From contig JAICXJ010000013.1 of the NCBI GenBank assembly GCA_025980465.1, forward strand, positions 1-64,000: a DNA stretch of 64,000 bases, given 5' to 3'. Below the pieces are notes generated by a model. The model saw only the letters and a program-made list of their open reading frames with translations. It searched no databases and had not been told where the DNA came from. Numbering within the stretch: the first letter of the stretch is position 1; every line of letters begins with the position of its first letter. A program made the translations under genes and the position numbers. The stretch is from Frankiales bacterium. Its GTDB lineage: Bacteria; Actinomycetota; Actinomycetes; JAFAQI01. Positions 48,358 through 58,408 of the stretch are shown here, in pieces.

Positions 48358-48864
48358 TCAGGCGAGCGGCTGTGTCATCGCGGTAAGCGCGATCAGCGGG
48401 GTGACAAGTGCGCCGAGGGCCACCGCGAGGACGACGTGGTAGGTGACGAAGGCGCCGTGGCTCATCCCGTGGGTGGCGGCCAGCGCGGTAGCAAGCACGA
48501 GCGGTGGCGCCAGTATCGCGAAGGTGACGGCGGCGAACCGAAGTCCCCGGCGGCCGGCGCCGCTCACTGCGAACCGCGACAGCCGGCCGAGCGCCGCCGG
48601 GTCGAGCCGGGGCAGCTGCCGGTTGGCCTGCTCGCGCCTGATCGCCGCCGACACCGTGAGGCAGGTGATGAGCGGCAGCGTGATCAGGATTCCCATCGCA
48701 TCGCTGGTGACGCTGGGGTGAACGGCGCTGATCCCCCAGGTCGGCACGTGATGCTGACCGCGAGCCTCGAACAGCCCGATCGCGAGGTTGAGGGCGGTGT
48801 TGATCACCGCGGTCGCAAGCAGCCCGTTGAGCAGGACCCAGCGCCGCTGCTCGGCTGTGATCAT
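48358..48864 (-). CDS. Hypothetical membrane protein
   Basis: Four hydrophobic segments; ATG start at 48864. Confidence 0.65.
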   Translation of the reverse strand: MITAEQRRWVLLNGLLATAVINTALNLAIGLFEARGQHHVPTWGISAVHPSVTSDAMGILITLPLITCLTVSAAIRREQANRQLPRLDPAALGRLSRFAVSGAGRRGLRFAAVTFAILAPPLVLATALAATHGMSHGAFVTYHVVLAVALGALVTPLIALTAMTQPLA

Positions 48865-48910
48865 CCGCCGAGAATGGCATGTGGCGCGCGTCGGCGCGCC
48901 CGAGGTCCGG

Positions 48911-50005
48911 TTAGGCGAGCACCACGGCGTCGCCGGCCTCGGGGCGAGACACGAGCGCCTCGCCGAGCTCGGCCAGAAGCGCTGAGGCGCCGCCGGTCAG
49001 CAGCTCGATCTGCTTGCCCCACAGGAAGTAGCGGTGCACCGGGTAGGTGATGTCGGCACCCATCCCGCCGTGCAGGTGCTGGGTGAGGTGCACGCAGTGC
49101 TGGCCCGCCTCGGCGGCCCACCAGGCCGCGGTCAGCACCTCGAGCAGCGCGGCGGACCCGCCGCCGCTGTTGTCGAGCTTCCAGGCGGCCTGGCGGGCAG
49201 CGGCGCGGATGGCGGTGCTGTCGAGGTAGGCGTCGGCCGCCTTCAGTGCCACGCCCTGGAATGTCGACAGCGGCTTGTCGAACTGCTCGCGGGCCGAGGT
49301 GTACGACGCGGTGAGCCGCACCGCGCCGTCGGTCACGCCGGCCGCAGTAGCGGCGAGAAGGGTGAGCCAGCGCTGGCGCAACCACTCGGCGGCTCCGTCG
49401 CCGCCCAGCGGCTCGGCCGCGACGCCGTTCAGCTGTAGGTCGAGGGCGACGGCGCGGGACGTCGTGATACCTCGTTCGGCCGTGACCGCGGGCGAGGCCG
49501 GGTCGATCAGGTAGAGCCGCCCGCCGTACGGGACGAGCAACAGGGTGGCGACGTGCGCCCAGGGCACGCCGATCAGGTTGCCGCTCACGGTCGGGGGATC
49601 ACCGTCGGTGCGCAGATCGGCAACGGACTGCGGCGGTGCGATTGCAGCCAGTACCGACCCGTCGGCGAGACCGGGAAGCCACCGGGCCGTCTGCTCCACG
49701 GTTCCGTGCTCGGCAATCACCATGCCGGTCAGGGCGGTCGTGATGAGCGGAACCGGAGCGACGACCTTGCCGAGCTGCTCGCACACCAGAGCGAGCTCGG
49801 TGATCCCGAACCCGAGACCGCCGGCCGCTTCCGGCATCGCAACGCCGAGCAGACCTGCGTCGCCGAGCGCGGTCCACAGATCGGGATCGAAACCGTCGGC
49901 CGTCTCCTCCGCCTTCGTCACCTGCTCGGGGGAGCCGTTACGACCGAAGACGTCGGCGGCCAGACCGGAAAGATCGCGTTGGGTCTCGGACAGGTTGGAG
50001 ATCAT
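48911..50005 (-). CDS. Acyl-CoA dehydrogenase, FadE28/ChsE1-like
   Basis: DLWTALGDAGLLGVAMPEAAGGLGFGITELALVCEQLGKVV; HCVHLTQHLHGGMGADITYPVHRYF. Confidence 0.88.
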   Translation of the reverse strand: MISNLSETQRDLSGLAADVFGRNGSPEQVTKAEETADGFDPDLWTALGDAGLLGVAMPEAAGGLGFGITELALVCEQLGKVVAPVPLITTALTGMVIAEHGTVEQTARWLPGLADGSVLAAIAPPQSVADLRTDGDPPTVSGNLIGVPWAHVATLLLVPYGGRLYLIDPASPAVTAERGITTSRAVALDLQLNGVAAEPLGGDGAAEWLRQRWLTLLAATAAGVTDGAVRLTASYTSAREQFDKPLSTFQGVALKAADAYLDSTAIRAAARQAAWKLDNSGGGSAALLEVLTAAWWAAEAGQHCVHLTQHLHGGMGADITYPVHRYFLWGKQIELLTGGASALLAELGEALVSRPEAGDAVVLA

Positions 50006-51204
50006 CGGGCCCGCCTCGCCATCTTCAGCCCGGCGGCCGCGACGATCTCGCGCTGGATCTCGTTGACCCCGCCCCCGAAGGTGTTGATCTGGGCGCTGCG
50101 ACCGGCCCGTTCGACCGCACCGCGCAGCGCGGCGCTCGGTGCGCCGCTGCGCATCCATCCCGCAGCGCCGAGGATGGCGAGCAGCTTGCGATACACGAGG
50201 ACATGCGTCTCGGTGCCGTAGAACTTCGCCACCGAGGCGTCCTGTGGCTGGAGCCGCTCCTCGTTGACCGCCTCGACCAGCTGCCAGTTGATCAGCTTCA
50301 TCGCCTCGAGCCGCGCATAGCATTCGGCCAGGTCGGCGCGGACCCACGGCAGGTCAATGACTTTCGTCGTCGTACCCGCAGCCTCGTGCTCGGCCGCCCA
50401 TTCCCGGACCTCGCCCCACAGCCGCCACGCCAGCCCGCCGAGAGCGGCCAGGCCGACCCGCTCGTGGTTGAGCTGGGTCGTGATCATCCGCCAGCCACCA
50501 CCGCGCTCGCCCACCAGACTCGTCGCCGGGACGTGCACGTCGTCGTAGTACGTCGTGGTGGTGACGATGTCGCCGACGGTGACGATCGGGGTGTAGCGGA
50601 ATCCGGACGAGGACGTCGGCACCATGATGATCGAGAGTCCGGCGTGCTTCGGCGCCTCGGGTTCGGTACGGCAGGCGAGCCAGATGAAGTCGGCCTGGTT
50701 GGCGCCGGAGGTGAACACCTTCTGTCCGTTGATGACCCACTCGTCGCCGTCGATGCGCGCCGAGGTGCGCAGCGAGGCGAGGTCGGTGCCCGCCGAGGGC
50801 TCGGTGTAGCCGATCGCGACGTTGATCTCGCCGGCGAGGATGCCGGGCAGGTACGCCGCCTTCTGCTCCTCGGTGCCGAAGCGCATGATCGTCGGGCCGA
50901 CGGTGTTGATCGTGACGAACGGGAACGGCACGCCCGCGCGCTGGATCTCGTCGAAGACGATGTACTGCTCGATCGGCGAGCGGCCCTGGCCGCCGTACTC
51001 GGTGGGCCAGCCGAACCCGAGCCAGCCGTCCTTGCCGAGCCGGCGGATCGCCTCGCGGAACGCGGCCGCGTTCTCGCCGGGCGCCGCTAGCGCGGCCACG
51101 CTCTCGGCCCCCGCCTCGTCGACTCCAGAGCTGTCGAAGGTGGCGAAGTACTCGCGCAGCTCGCGCCGCAGCGCGACTTCCTCTTTGGTGTCCTCGAACC
51201 GCAT
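50002..51204 (-). CDS. Acyl-CoA dehydrogenase, FadE29/ChsE2-like
   Basis: IGYTEPSAGTDLASLRTSARIDGDEWVINGQKVFTSGANQADF; FGGGVNEIQREIVA; ATGA overlap with 48911..50005. Confidence 0.9.
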   Translation of the reverse strand: MRFEDTKEEVALRRELREYFATFDSSGVDEAGAESVAALAAPGENAAAFREAIRRLGKDGWLGFGWPTEYGGQGRSPIEQYIVFDEIQRAGVPFPFVTINTVGPTIMRFGTEEQKAAYLPGILAGEINVAIGYTEPSAGTDLASLRTSARIDGDEWVINGQKVFTSGANQADFIWLACRTEPEAPKHAGLSIIMVPTSSSGFRYTPIVTVGDIVTTTTYYDDVHVPATSLVGERGGGWRMITTQLNHERVGLAALGGLAWRLWGEVREWAAEHEAAGTTTKVIDLPWVRADLAECYARLEAMKLINWQLVEAVNEERLQPQDASVAKFYGTETHVLVYRKLLAILGAAGWMRSGAPSAALRGAVERAGRSAQINTFGGGVNEIQREIVAAAGLKMARRAR

Positions 51205-51253
51205 TGTGATAGATACATTACTCGATGACACGGAATTATCTAGAGGTGGCTGA

Positions 51254-52684
51254 ATGAGCGACGAGCTGCTCTCGCGGATGCGGGAGGTGGTCGGCCAGCA
51301 CAGCGAACCGTCGCTCGCCCGGCACGCGATCGGCACCGCCGCCATCGCGGACTGGTGCGATGCGATGGGCGAGGACAACCCCTGCTACACCGATCCGGAG
51401 TTCGCGGCGAAGTCGCGGCACGGCGGCATCGTGGCGCCACCCGCAACCCTCGACATCTGGACTCGGCCGGGATTGCCGGCGCAGGCCTCGCTCGCCCGCC
51501 GCTGCGGGAAGGACCCGCTGAGCCGCGTGATGGCGATGGTCGAGGCCGAGGGGTTCATCGGTGTCGTCGCCGTCAACAGCGAGCTGGAGTTCGCTCGATA
51601 TCTACGGCCAGGTGACCTGCTGCAAGGCGTCCAGGTGATGGAGGACGTCTCCGAGGAGAAGCAGACCGCACTCGGCATTGGGCACTTCGTCACCACCCGC
51701 ACCAAGTACTCGACCGTCGAGGGCGAGCACGTCGGCGATCTGCTGTTCCGGATCTTGAAGTTCCGGCCCGGCACCGGCGCGCGGCCCGCCGCGGCGACTG
51801 ACGACGAGCCGAAACCGCCGGATGCCTCACCCGCGCTGCGGCCGCGCCCGGCCATCAACCGTGACAACCAGGCGTTGTGGGATGGCTACCGCACGCACGA
51901 GCTGCGGTTGCCGCAGTGCCAGGGCTGCCAGCGGGTGTTCTTCCCGCCGTCGCCGCGGTGCGCACAGTGCGGCTCGTTCGACATGGCCTACGTCGTGTCA
52001 GAAGGCCACGGCACGGTCTACTCGCACGTCGCCGTCCACTACCCCCAGGCGCCCGGGTTCGCCTACCCCGTCCCGGTGGCCCTGGTCGAGCTCGATGAGG
52101 GACCGCGGATGGTGGCCGACCTGGTCGGTGTCAGCCGCGACCAACTCGAGATCGGGATGCCGGTCGAGGTCGACTGGCTGGACAGCCATCCGGCCGTGGT
52201 CGACGGCGCGACAGACTCCCGCGGGCCGGTGACGCTGCCGCGGTTCCGGCCGGCGGCACCGCCGCGGCGTACCGAAACCCGCACCGTCGGATCGGTCAGT
52301 GAAGGCGACCCGCTGCCGCTGTGGGTGTTGCCGATCACCCCGACCCGGATCGTCGCGGGAGCGCTCGCGACCCGCGACTTCCAAGACGTGCACCATGACC
52401 GCGACCTGGCCCACAAGAAGGGCTCGGCGGACACCTTTCTCAACATCAACACCTCGATGGGCTTCATGGAGCGCTACGTCTGCGACTGGGCCGGCCCGGA
52501 GGCCGTCGTCACTGCGCTTCGGGTCAAGCTTGGTGCCCCGGCGTACCCCTACCACCCGTTGACGTTCACCGGCTCGGTGAAATCCGTCGATGCCACGACC
52601 GGCCGGGTCGTGGTCGAGGTCGCGGCCACGAACACGCTCGGCAGACACGTCGCCGGCACGGTCGAGTTGGAGCTCAACCCGTGA
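51254..52684 (+). CDS. Fused MaoC-DUF35(OB)-MaoC hydratase, ChsH2-ChsH1-like fusion
   Basis: N-term MaoC (ADWCDAMGEDNPCYTDPEF), rubredoxin-like C4 (CQGCQRVFFPPSPRCAQC), C-term MaoC (RIVAGALATRDFQDVHHDRDLAHKKG). Confidence 0.88.
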   Translation: MSDELLSRMREVVGQHSEPSLARHAIGTAAIADWCDAMGEDNPCYTDPEFAAKSRHGGIVAPPATLDIWTRPGLPAQASLARRCGKDPLSRVMAMVEAEGFIGVVAVNSELEFARYLRPGDLLQGVQVMEDVSEEKQTALGIGHFVTTRTKYSTVEGEHVGDLLFRILKFRPGTGARPAAATDDEPKPPDASPALRPRPAINRDNQALWDGYRTHELRLPQCQGCQRVFFPPSPRCAQCGSFDMAYVVSEGHGTVYSHVAVHYPQAPGFAYPVPVALVELDEGPRMVADLVGVSRDQLEIGMPVEVDWLDSHPAVVDGATDSRGPVTLPRFRPAAPPRRTETRTVGSVSEGDPLPLWVLPITPTRIVAGALATRDFQDVHHDRDLAHKKGSADTFLNINTSMGFMERYVCDWAGPEAVVTALRVKLGAPAYPYHPLTFTGSVKSVDATTGRVVVEVAATNTLGRHVAGTVELELNP

Positions 52685-53862
52685 GCAAGCACACCTACGC
52701 CGGGAAGGCCGCGATCGTCGGTATCGGGGCGACCGAGTTCTCGAAGGACTCCGGACGCAGTGAGTTGCGGCTTGCACTGGAGGCGTGCGCCGCGGCCTGT
52801 GACGATGCCGGCATCTCGCCGTCGCAGGTCGATGGGCTGTCGACGTTCACGATGGAGACCAACCCGGAGTCCGAGATCATGCGCGGGCTCGGGATCGACG
52901 AGTTGACGCATTTCAGCCGGATCCACTTCGGTGGCGGTGCGCCGTGCGCGACGATCCAGTACGCCGCGATGGCCGTCGCGACGGGGGTGTCGGACTACGT
53001 CATCGCGTATCGGGCCTTCAACGAGCGATCCGGTCGCCGGTTCGGCGCGGGGGTGCAGGACCGGCCGGCGGGCGCGACTGCAGAAGAGGCGCAGTTCGCC
53101 TGGACGTCACCGTTCGGTCTGCTCACGCCCGCCTCGTGGGTGGCGATGTTCGCGACGCGGATGATGCACGAGTACGGCGTCACCAGCCGCGACTTCGGGG
53201 CGGTTGCGGTTGCTGACCGGCGCCACGCGGCGAACAACCCGGCCGCACATTTCTACGGCCAGCCGATCACCATCGACGACCATCAGAACTCGCGTTGGAT
53301 CATCGAGCCGTTGCACCTGCTCGACTGCTGTCAGGAGACCGATGGCGGCCAGGCCATCCTCGTCACGTCGGTCGAGCGGGCGCGTGACCTCAAGCAGCCG
53401 GCAGTGATCATCGAGGCCGCAGCGCAGGGGATGGCGGATGACCAGCAGATGATGCGCTCGTTCTTCCGCGACTCACTCGTCGGGCTGCCCGAGATGGGCA
53501 CCTGCGCGCGACAGATCTGGGAGACCTCCGGGCTCGGACCGGACGACGTGAAGACGGCAGTGCTCTACGACCACTTCACGCCATTTGTGTTGGCCCAGCT
53601 CGAGGAGTTCGGGTTCTGCGGCCGCGGCGAGGCGAAGGACTTCATGGCGAACGGCAACATCGAGATCGGCGGCCGGCTGCCGGTCAACACCCACGGCGGT
53701 CAGCTCGGCGAGGCCTACCTCCACGGCATGAACGGCGTCGCCGAGGGAGTTCGCCAGGTCCGCGGTACCTCGGTCAATCAGGTCGAGCGCGCCGAGCATG
53801 TGCTCGTCACGGGCGGCACCGGTGTGCCGACGAGCGCCGTGATGCTGGGGGCCGATCGATGA
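52681..53862 (+). CDS. Thiolase-like lipid-transfer protein, Ltp2-like
   Basis: AAIVGIGATEFSKDSGRSELRLALEA; EEFGFCGRGEAKDF; NTHGGQLGEAYLHGMNGVAEGVRQ; GTGA overlap. Confidence 0.9.
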   Translation: MSKHTYAGKAAIVGIGATEFSKDSGRSELRLALEACAAACDDAGISPSQVDGLSTFTMETNPESEIMRGLGIDELTHFSRIHFGGGAPCATIQYAAMAVATGVSDYVIAYRAFNERSGRRFGAGVQDRPAGATAEEAQFAWTSPFGLLTPASWVAMFATRMMHEYGVTSRDFGAVAVADRRHAANNPAAHFYGQPITIDDHQNSRWIIEPLHLLDCCQETDGGQAILVTSVERARDLKQPAVIIEAAAQGMADDQQMMRSFFRDSLVGLPEMGTCARQIWETSGLGPDDVKTAVLYDHFTPFVLAQLEEFGFCGRGEAKDFMANGNIEIGGRLPVNTHGGQLGEAYLHGMNGVAEGVRQVRGTSVNQVERAEHVLVTGGTGVPTSAVMLGADR

Positions 53863-54770
53863 AGCCGCTCATCCCGTCGTTCACCGGGGCCGAGCTGGAG
53901 CGGGGCGTTGCCCTCGTCACCGGGGCCGGCGTCGGGCTCGGGCGCGCCGAGGCGCTGGGGCTTGCTGCCGCCGGCGCGAAGGTCGTCGTCAACGACATCG
54001 GCGAGGCCGCGGAGTCGGTCGCGGCCGAGATAGCCGCCGCTGGTGGCGAGGCGGTCGGCGTACCGGGCGACATCGGCGACTGGGACTTCGCGACCACGCT
54101 GGTACGCACTGCCATCGACACCTACGGCGACCTCAACATCCTCGTCAACAACGCCGGCGTGCTGCGTGACCGGATGATCTTCGGCATGTCGGCCGAGGAG
54201 TGGGACACCGTGATCCGGGTGCACCTTCGGGGACACGCCGCTACCTGTCAGGCGGCGACGGCGTACTGGCGGAACCAGTCCAAGGCGACCGACTCGCCGC
54301 AGTGGGCGCGGGTGATCAACACGGCGTCTGAGGCGTTCTTGTTCGGATCGCCCGGTCAGCCCAACTACTCCGCGGCGAAGGCCGGGATCGCTGCGCTGAC
54401 GTTGTCGGTCGCGCACGGTTGCGGCAGGTACGGCGTGCGCGCGAACGCGTTGGCGCCGCGTGCCCGCACCGCGATGACCGAGGCGACCTTCCCGCCGCCG
54501 CCCGAGGGCGACGAGGTCGACCCGTGGGCCGTCGAGCACGTCGTACCGGTCGTCGTCTGGTTGGGAACGAGGGCCGCCGACCACGTCTCCGGCAACGTCT
54601 TCGTGGTGTACGGCGGCAAGGTCGGCGTCATGGCGGCACCGACGCTCGACCGCTCGTTCGGGACGGTCAACGAAACCTGGACGGTCGACGAACTGGAGAA
54701 GACCGTCGGCGCCTACCTAGGCGCCGGCGGCCGCCACACGTTCGCCGTCGGCAACGACCTGAAGCTGTAG
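53859..54770 (+). CDS. SDR-family oxidoreductase (17-beta-HSD-like)
   Basis: ALVTGAGVGLGRAEALGLAAAGAKVVVND; ILVNNAG; PNYSAAKAGIAALT; ATGA overlap. Confidence 0.9.
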   Translation: MKPLIPSFTGAELERGVALVTGAGVGLGRAEALGLAAAGAKVVVNDIGEAAESVAAEIAAAGGEAVGVPGDIGDWDFATTLVRTAIDTYGDLNILVNNAGVLRDRMIFGMSAEEWDTVIRVHLRGHAATCQAATAYWRNQSKATDSPQWARVINTASEAFLFGSPGQPNYSAAKAGIAALTLSVAHGCGRYGVRANALAPRARTAMTEATFPPPPEGDEVDPWAVEHVVPVVVWLGTRAADHVSGNVFVVYGGKVGVMAAPTLDRSFGTVNETWTVDELEKTVGAYLGAGGRHTFAVGNDLKL

Positions 54771-54781
54771 TCGCGCCAGCG

Positions 54782-55000
54782 CTAGCGGGGGTCGGTCATC
54801 ACGCGGTCGACGATCACACTTACCCGCCGCTCGAGTTCGTCGGCCGACTCGGTGGACTGCCACACGATGGCGACCTCCTCGGACACGAGCCGGTAGGTGA
54901 AATACACCTCTAGCCAGTTCATCAGAAGCGTCAGCCCGAACAGCCCGGGGATGAGCAGCAACGAGACCAGCCACCACGGTGACATCATCGCGGTGACCAT
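54782..55000 (-). CDS. Small hypothetical TM protein
   Basis: WWLVSLLLIPGLFGLTLLMNWLEVYFTYRL; convergent with the SDR gene. Confidence 0.55.
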   Translation of the reverse strand: MVTAMMSPWWLVSLLLIPGLFGLTLLMNWLEVYFTYRLVSEEVAIVWQSTESADELERRVSVIVDRVMTDPR

Positions 55001-55066
55001 AAACTGGCCGGCTCGGTCAGCGACTCCGAGCGTCCTGTCATGCCAGAGGCTTATCCGCTTTAGCGG

Positions 55067-56056
55067 TCAGCAATCGTCGCGGCCCTCACCACCTGCCGGT
55101 TCGCCGCGGCGTCGCGAACCGGGACCGGGGCGGGTGCCGAGCTCGGCGTGCGCCGTACCGCGGAGCGACCATTCCTGTTCGACTCGCCAGCGCCCGCGGA
55201 AGGTCTCGACTACGGCGTGGACGTCTGCGGTCTCGCTGTTGGTGCAGACGGCACCCGCACCGTCCGGATCGGTGTAGTCGAGGGTGACGCATCGATGGTC
55301 CGGCTGCGTGACGGTGGCGGTGAGCCGGCGCGCCCCGACGACGCCGCGGACCCGCCAGGTCGGTGACCCGAGCCGGGCCCGGAACAGCGGTGCCGCAAGC
55401 AGCGGGTTGGCCGGCCAGTCCGGCTGGCCTCGACGCCGTAGCTGCACGAACGACAGCGGCGGGATTCGCCGCATTCCGGGCCGGCGGCTGACCGCAACCA
55501 CGATCTCGAGAATGGTGTCGTCGTCGAGGTCGGCGTGCAGCCAGGCCCAACGCTGCGCGTTGCCATGACCGTAGATGTGCGCGACGTTGCCGACCCCGTC
55601 GAAGGGCAGGACCAGGCAGCCACTCCTGACGAAGCCGGCGAACGTTGCGCCCGGCGCGACCACGACGTGCGCGGAAGGCAGCGCTTCGCGCTCCCACATC
55701 GACCGCGGCAGCGTCCAGATCGGCGGCGCGTCGCTGGTGTAGGTGAGATCCCACTCGACGTGTTCGGACCTGCCACATAGCCGGCCCGGGCCGGACGTGG
55801 CAGCCGAACCCACCAGCCAGGTCGACGGCGCGTTCACAACCGTCGCCCGATCCGGCCCGAAGCGGGTGAGCTCCGGCGCTCCACCGGCCGGGTAATGGGC
55901 GATCCAGCCGTGGCTGTAGGGCTCGCCCTCGGTAGGCGCGACCCGCTCGTGATGGATCCAGATCCCGTCACCGGTACGCCGGTCCGTCGCAGTGGCGTAC
56001 CAGACCTCGAGGCGGCCACCCTGACCTCGCCATCGCGGAGCCGCCGGATCCATCAT
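55067..56056 (-). CDS. Hypothetical protein, AttH/tocopherol-cyclase-like beta-barrel (tentative)
   Basis: GIWIHHERVAPTEGEPYSHGWIAHYP, HVEWDLTYTSDAPPIW, GVGNVAHIYGHGNAQRWAWLHADL. Confidence 0.7.
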   Translation of the reverse strand: MMDPAAPRWRGQGGRLEVWYATATDRRTGDGIWIHHERVAPTEGEPYSHGWIAHYPAGGAPELTRFGPDRATVVNAPSTWLVGSAATSGPGRLCGRSEHVEWDLTYTSDAPPIWTLPRSMWEREALPSAHVVVAPGATFAGFVRSGCLVLPFDGVGNVAHIYGHGNAQRWAWLHADLDDDTILEIVVAVSRRPGMRRIPPLSFVQLRRRGQPDWPANPLLAAPLFRARLGSPTWRVRGVVGARRLTATVTQPDHRCVTLDYTDPDGAGAVCTNSETADVHAVVETFRGRWRVEQEWSLRGTAHAELGTRPGPGSRRRGEPAGGEGRDDC

Positions 56057-56081
56057 GCGCAGAGTATCTACTTCGGGGGAC

Positions 56082-57695
56082 CTACTTCGGGTGGTGAAGC
56101 GAGCCGCTGCCCGGCGGCGGCGTCTGGTCGGTGTGCACGTTGATCCCCACCTGATGCGCGTAGCGCACGATGTGGCGACTGGCCTGCTCGGCCAACGCGG
56201 CGATGGTCAGCGACGGGTTGACGCACAGCGACGTCGGCACCGACGAGCCGTCCGTCACGTACAACCCTGGATGGCCACGTAGCTGATGGGTCGGCTCGCA
56301 GGCCGAGATCGCGGGATCATCTCCGATCCGGCACGAGCTGAGTGGATGTGCCGTCAGTGCATTCGGCGTCGCGCTCCAGTCCAGATGGGTACCGATCCGG
56401 TCCTTCTCGATGATCGACTTGATCGCCCGGTCGGAGCGGGCCCACGCCTTGCGAGTGCGCGCAGTCGGGTGGTAGGTGAGCAGCGACAGTGCGGCCGCGG
56501 AGTCAACCCGGATGAAGGCACCGGTCGGTGGGGGCGTGCCGAACACGCCCTCGTTGCCGTCCTCCACCATCGCGAGCAGCGTCAGCCACGACCGCCAGCG
56601 GTCGGTGAGCCGCTCCTTGCCGGGTCCGAACCAGTCGCCGCCCGGGCGCGCCTCGGACAGGATGTTCGTGATGGTGGGAAAGTAGATCTGCTGAAGCCCG
56701 TAACGGTCGCCGGCGCGGCGCTTCGGGTCGAGATAGTCATACGTCATCGAACCGATCGGCTTGCCGATCGGGAACGCCTCGTAGGCCACGCCGGGCTTGC
56801 GCTCGAGCTTCAACACCTCGTGCAGCTTGCGCTCGTCGAGGACGGCCATCGATACCCGGTCGCCGTTGGGCGAGAAGTAGCGGCCGACGGCACGTGGTAG
56901 GCCGCCGAGGGTGACCGCAGATCGTTGCAGGATCGCCGGCGTCGCCACTGCGCCTGCCGCGACGATCACGACCTTCGCCTCGATCACCCCGGCACCCGTG
57001 GTCAGCCGGTAGTCAGTTGCGTCGACGTTCGTGTAGCTGACGGCGTAGGAGTAACCGGGCGTTACTGCCGGGCTGATCAGCTGTACCTCGTGCAGCGGCC
57101 GGATGGCTGCGCCGTGCGCCTGTGCCGCCGGCAGGTAGTTGAGCAACATCGACCGCTTGGCGCCGAAGCGACAGCCGTTCAGCATCCAGTTGCAGTTCGT
57201 GCACTCGCGAAGGTTGACCGCGAGCGGCACCGGGTTGCAGGTATGGCCGGCGTGATGGCAGGCCGCCGCCCATACCCCGCCGGCGTACGGCACGTCATCC
57301 CAGGTCTGCTCAGCGACCGGCAGCGTGTGCTCAACCACGTCGTACCAGCGATCCAACAGCTCGCGCGTGAAGGACTTCGGCCAGATCCGACGTCCGCTCG
57401 CGTCGCGTCGGCGAAAGACGAACGATGGCGCGCGGAGCGCCGCAGCGAAGTAGACGACACTCGAGCCGCCGACGCAGTTGCCGGCGACGATGCTGACCCC
57501 GTTCGCGGTGATGTAGTCGACGATGCGGGTGTAGGTCCCGATCTGCAGCGAGTGCTCGAAGTCCTGGGTCTCCAGCCACGGCCCGCGTTCGAGGACGACG
57601 ACTTTGGCGCCCGCCGCTGCGAGTCGGTACGCCGGGATCGCGCCGCCGGGGCCCGACCCGATGACCAGGACGTCGGTCGTTTCGATGACACTCAC
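56082..57695 (-). CDS. GMC oxidoreductase (cholesterol oxidase/FAD-dehydrogenase-like)
   Basis: VLVIGSGPGGAIPAYRLAAAGAKVVVLERG; NCVGGSSVVY; TAHPLSSCRIGDDPA; YVTDGSSVPTSLCVNPSLTIAALAEQ. Confidence 0.92.
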   Translation of the reverse strand: MSVIETTDVLVIGSGPGGAIPAYRLAAAGAKVVVLERGPWLETQDFEHSLQIGTYTRIVDYITANGVSIVAGNCVGGSSVVYFAAALRAPSFVFRRRDASGRRIWPKSFTRELLDRWYDVVEHTLPVAEQTWDDVPYAGGVWAAACHHAGHTCNPVPLAVNLRECTNCNWMLNGCRFGAKRSMLLNYLPAAQAHGAAIRPLHEVQLISPAVTPGYSYAVSYTNVDATDYRLTTGAGVIEAKVVIVAAGAVATPAILQRSAVTLGGLPRAVGRYFSPNGDRVSMAVLDERKLHEVLKLERKPGVAYEAFPIGKPIGSMTYDYLDPKRRAGDRYGLQQIYFPTITNILSEARPGGDWFGPGKERLTDRWRSWLTLLAMVEDGNEGVFGTPPPTGAFIRVDSAAALSLLTYHPTARTRKAWARSDRAIKSIIEKDRIGTHLDWSATPNALTAHPLSSCRIGDDPAISACEPTHQLRGHPGLYVTDGSSVPTSLCVNPSLTIAALAEQASRHIVRYAHQVGINVHTDQTPPPGSGSLHHPK

Positions 57696-58396
57696 CGCGG
57701 GTTACCGCCCGGCGTCGTGTGGGGATGGCGACGAGCGAGCTTGCGGCGGTAGGAGAAGTCCGGAAACCGCCAGAGGCCGTCGCGGTCGGGCTTCGGAAAC
57801 CCGATCGCCTTCAGTCCGGGATGACCGTCGCGGACCGCCTTGGCCGTCGGGAGGTAGCCGGCGGTGTGGTAGGCGAGGAACACCAGACCGGCGAATGCGA
57901 ACCAGAACAGCTGTTCGTCGCCGGATTCCTTCTTGCCGTTCAGCAGATGGTCGAGCATCGCCTTGCGATGGTGGTAGGAGAGCCCGACGAACGGCGGCAG
58001 CGTCGGATCGACGCTCGTCTGGTGTGACGCGATGTAAGCGACGGCTGCGGCATCGAGCGCGGCGACGAATGCCGGCAGCGCCGGCGCGACGCCGACCGGG
58101 CCGAAGCGCATGAACGGCAGCGCGCCCGCCTGAACCGCTCCGGCCTGATGCGAGACGCCCGCGACCGCGTAGTCGGCGGCGTACCGCTTGTGCCCTGGGA
58201 TCAGGGTGTCGGCGAACGCCTCGATCGTCATCGTCAGCGGGTCCGACGTCAGCCCGTCCGGCCCGGCGCTCGGGCGGGCGTCCGCGGCATCGGAATTCGG
58301 CGTGACTGCGTCGACCAGCGACATCCCAGTCGCCCCGATCGAGGCGAGCCACAACAGCTGTCGTCGCGTCAGCGACACAGCGTCCTCACCGGGCAC
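57692..58396 (-). CDS. DUF5987-like protein with Tat signal
   Basis: LTRRQLLWLASIGATGMSLVDA twin-arginine signal; IEAFADTLIPG start resembling gluconate 2-dehydrogenase subunit 3; ATGA overlap with GMC gene. Confidence 0.78.
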   Translation of the reverse strand: MPGEDAVSLTRRQLLWLASIGATGMSLVDAVTPNSDAADARPSAGPDGLTSDPLTMTIEAFADTLIPGHKRYAADYAVAGVSHQAGAVQAGALPFMRFGPVGVAPALPAFVAALDAAAVAYIASHQTSVDPTLPPFVGLSYHHRKAMLDHLLNGKKESGDEQLFWFAFAGLVFLAYHTAGYLPTAKAVRDGHPGLKAIGFPKPDRDGLWRFPDFSYRRKLARRHPHTTPGGNPR

Positions 58397-58408
58397 CGCG
58401 TCATCGCA

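Noticed and set aside
55055-55066. CCGCT-TT-AGCGG palindrome
   Set aside because: Short (5-bp arms) and GC-rich; expected by chance at this composition.
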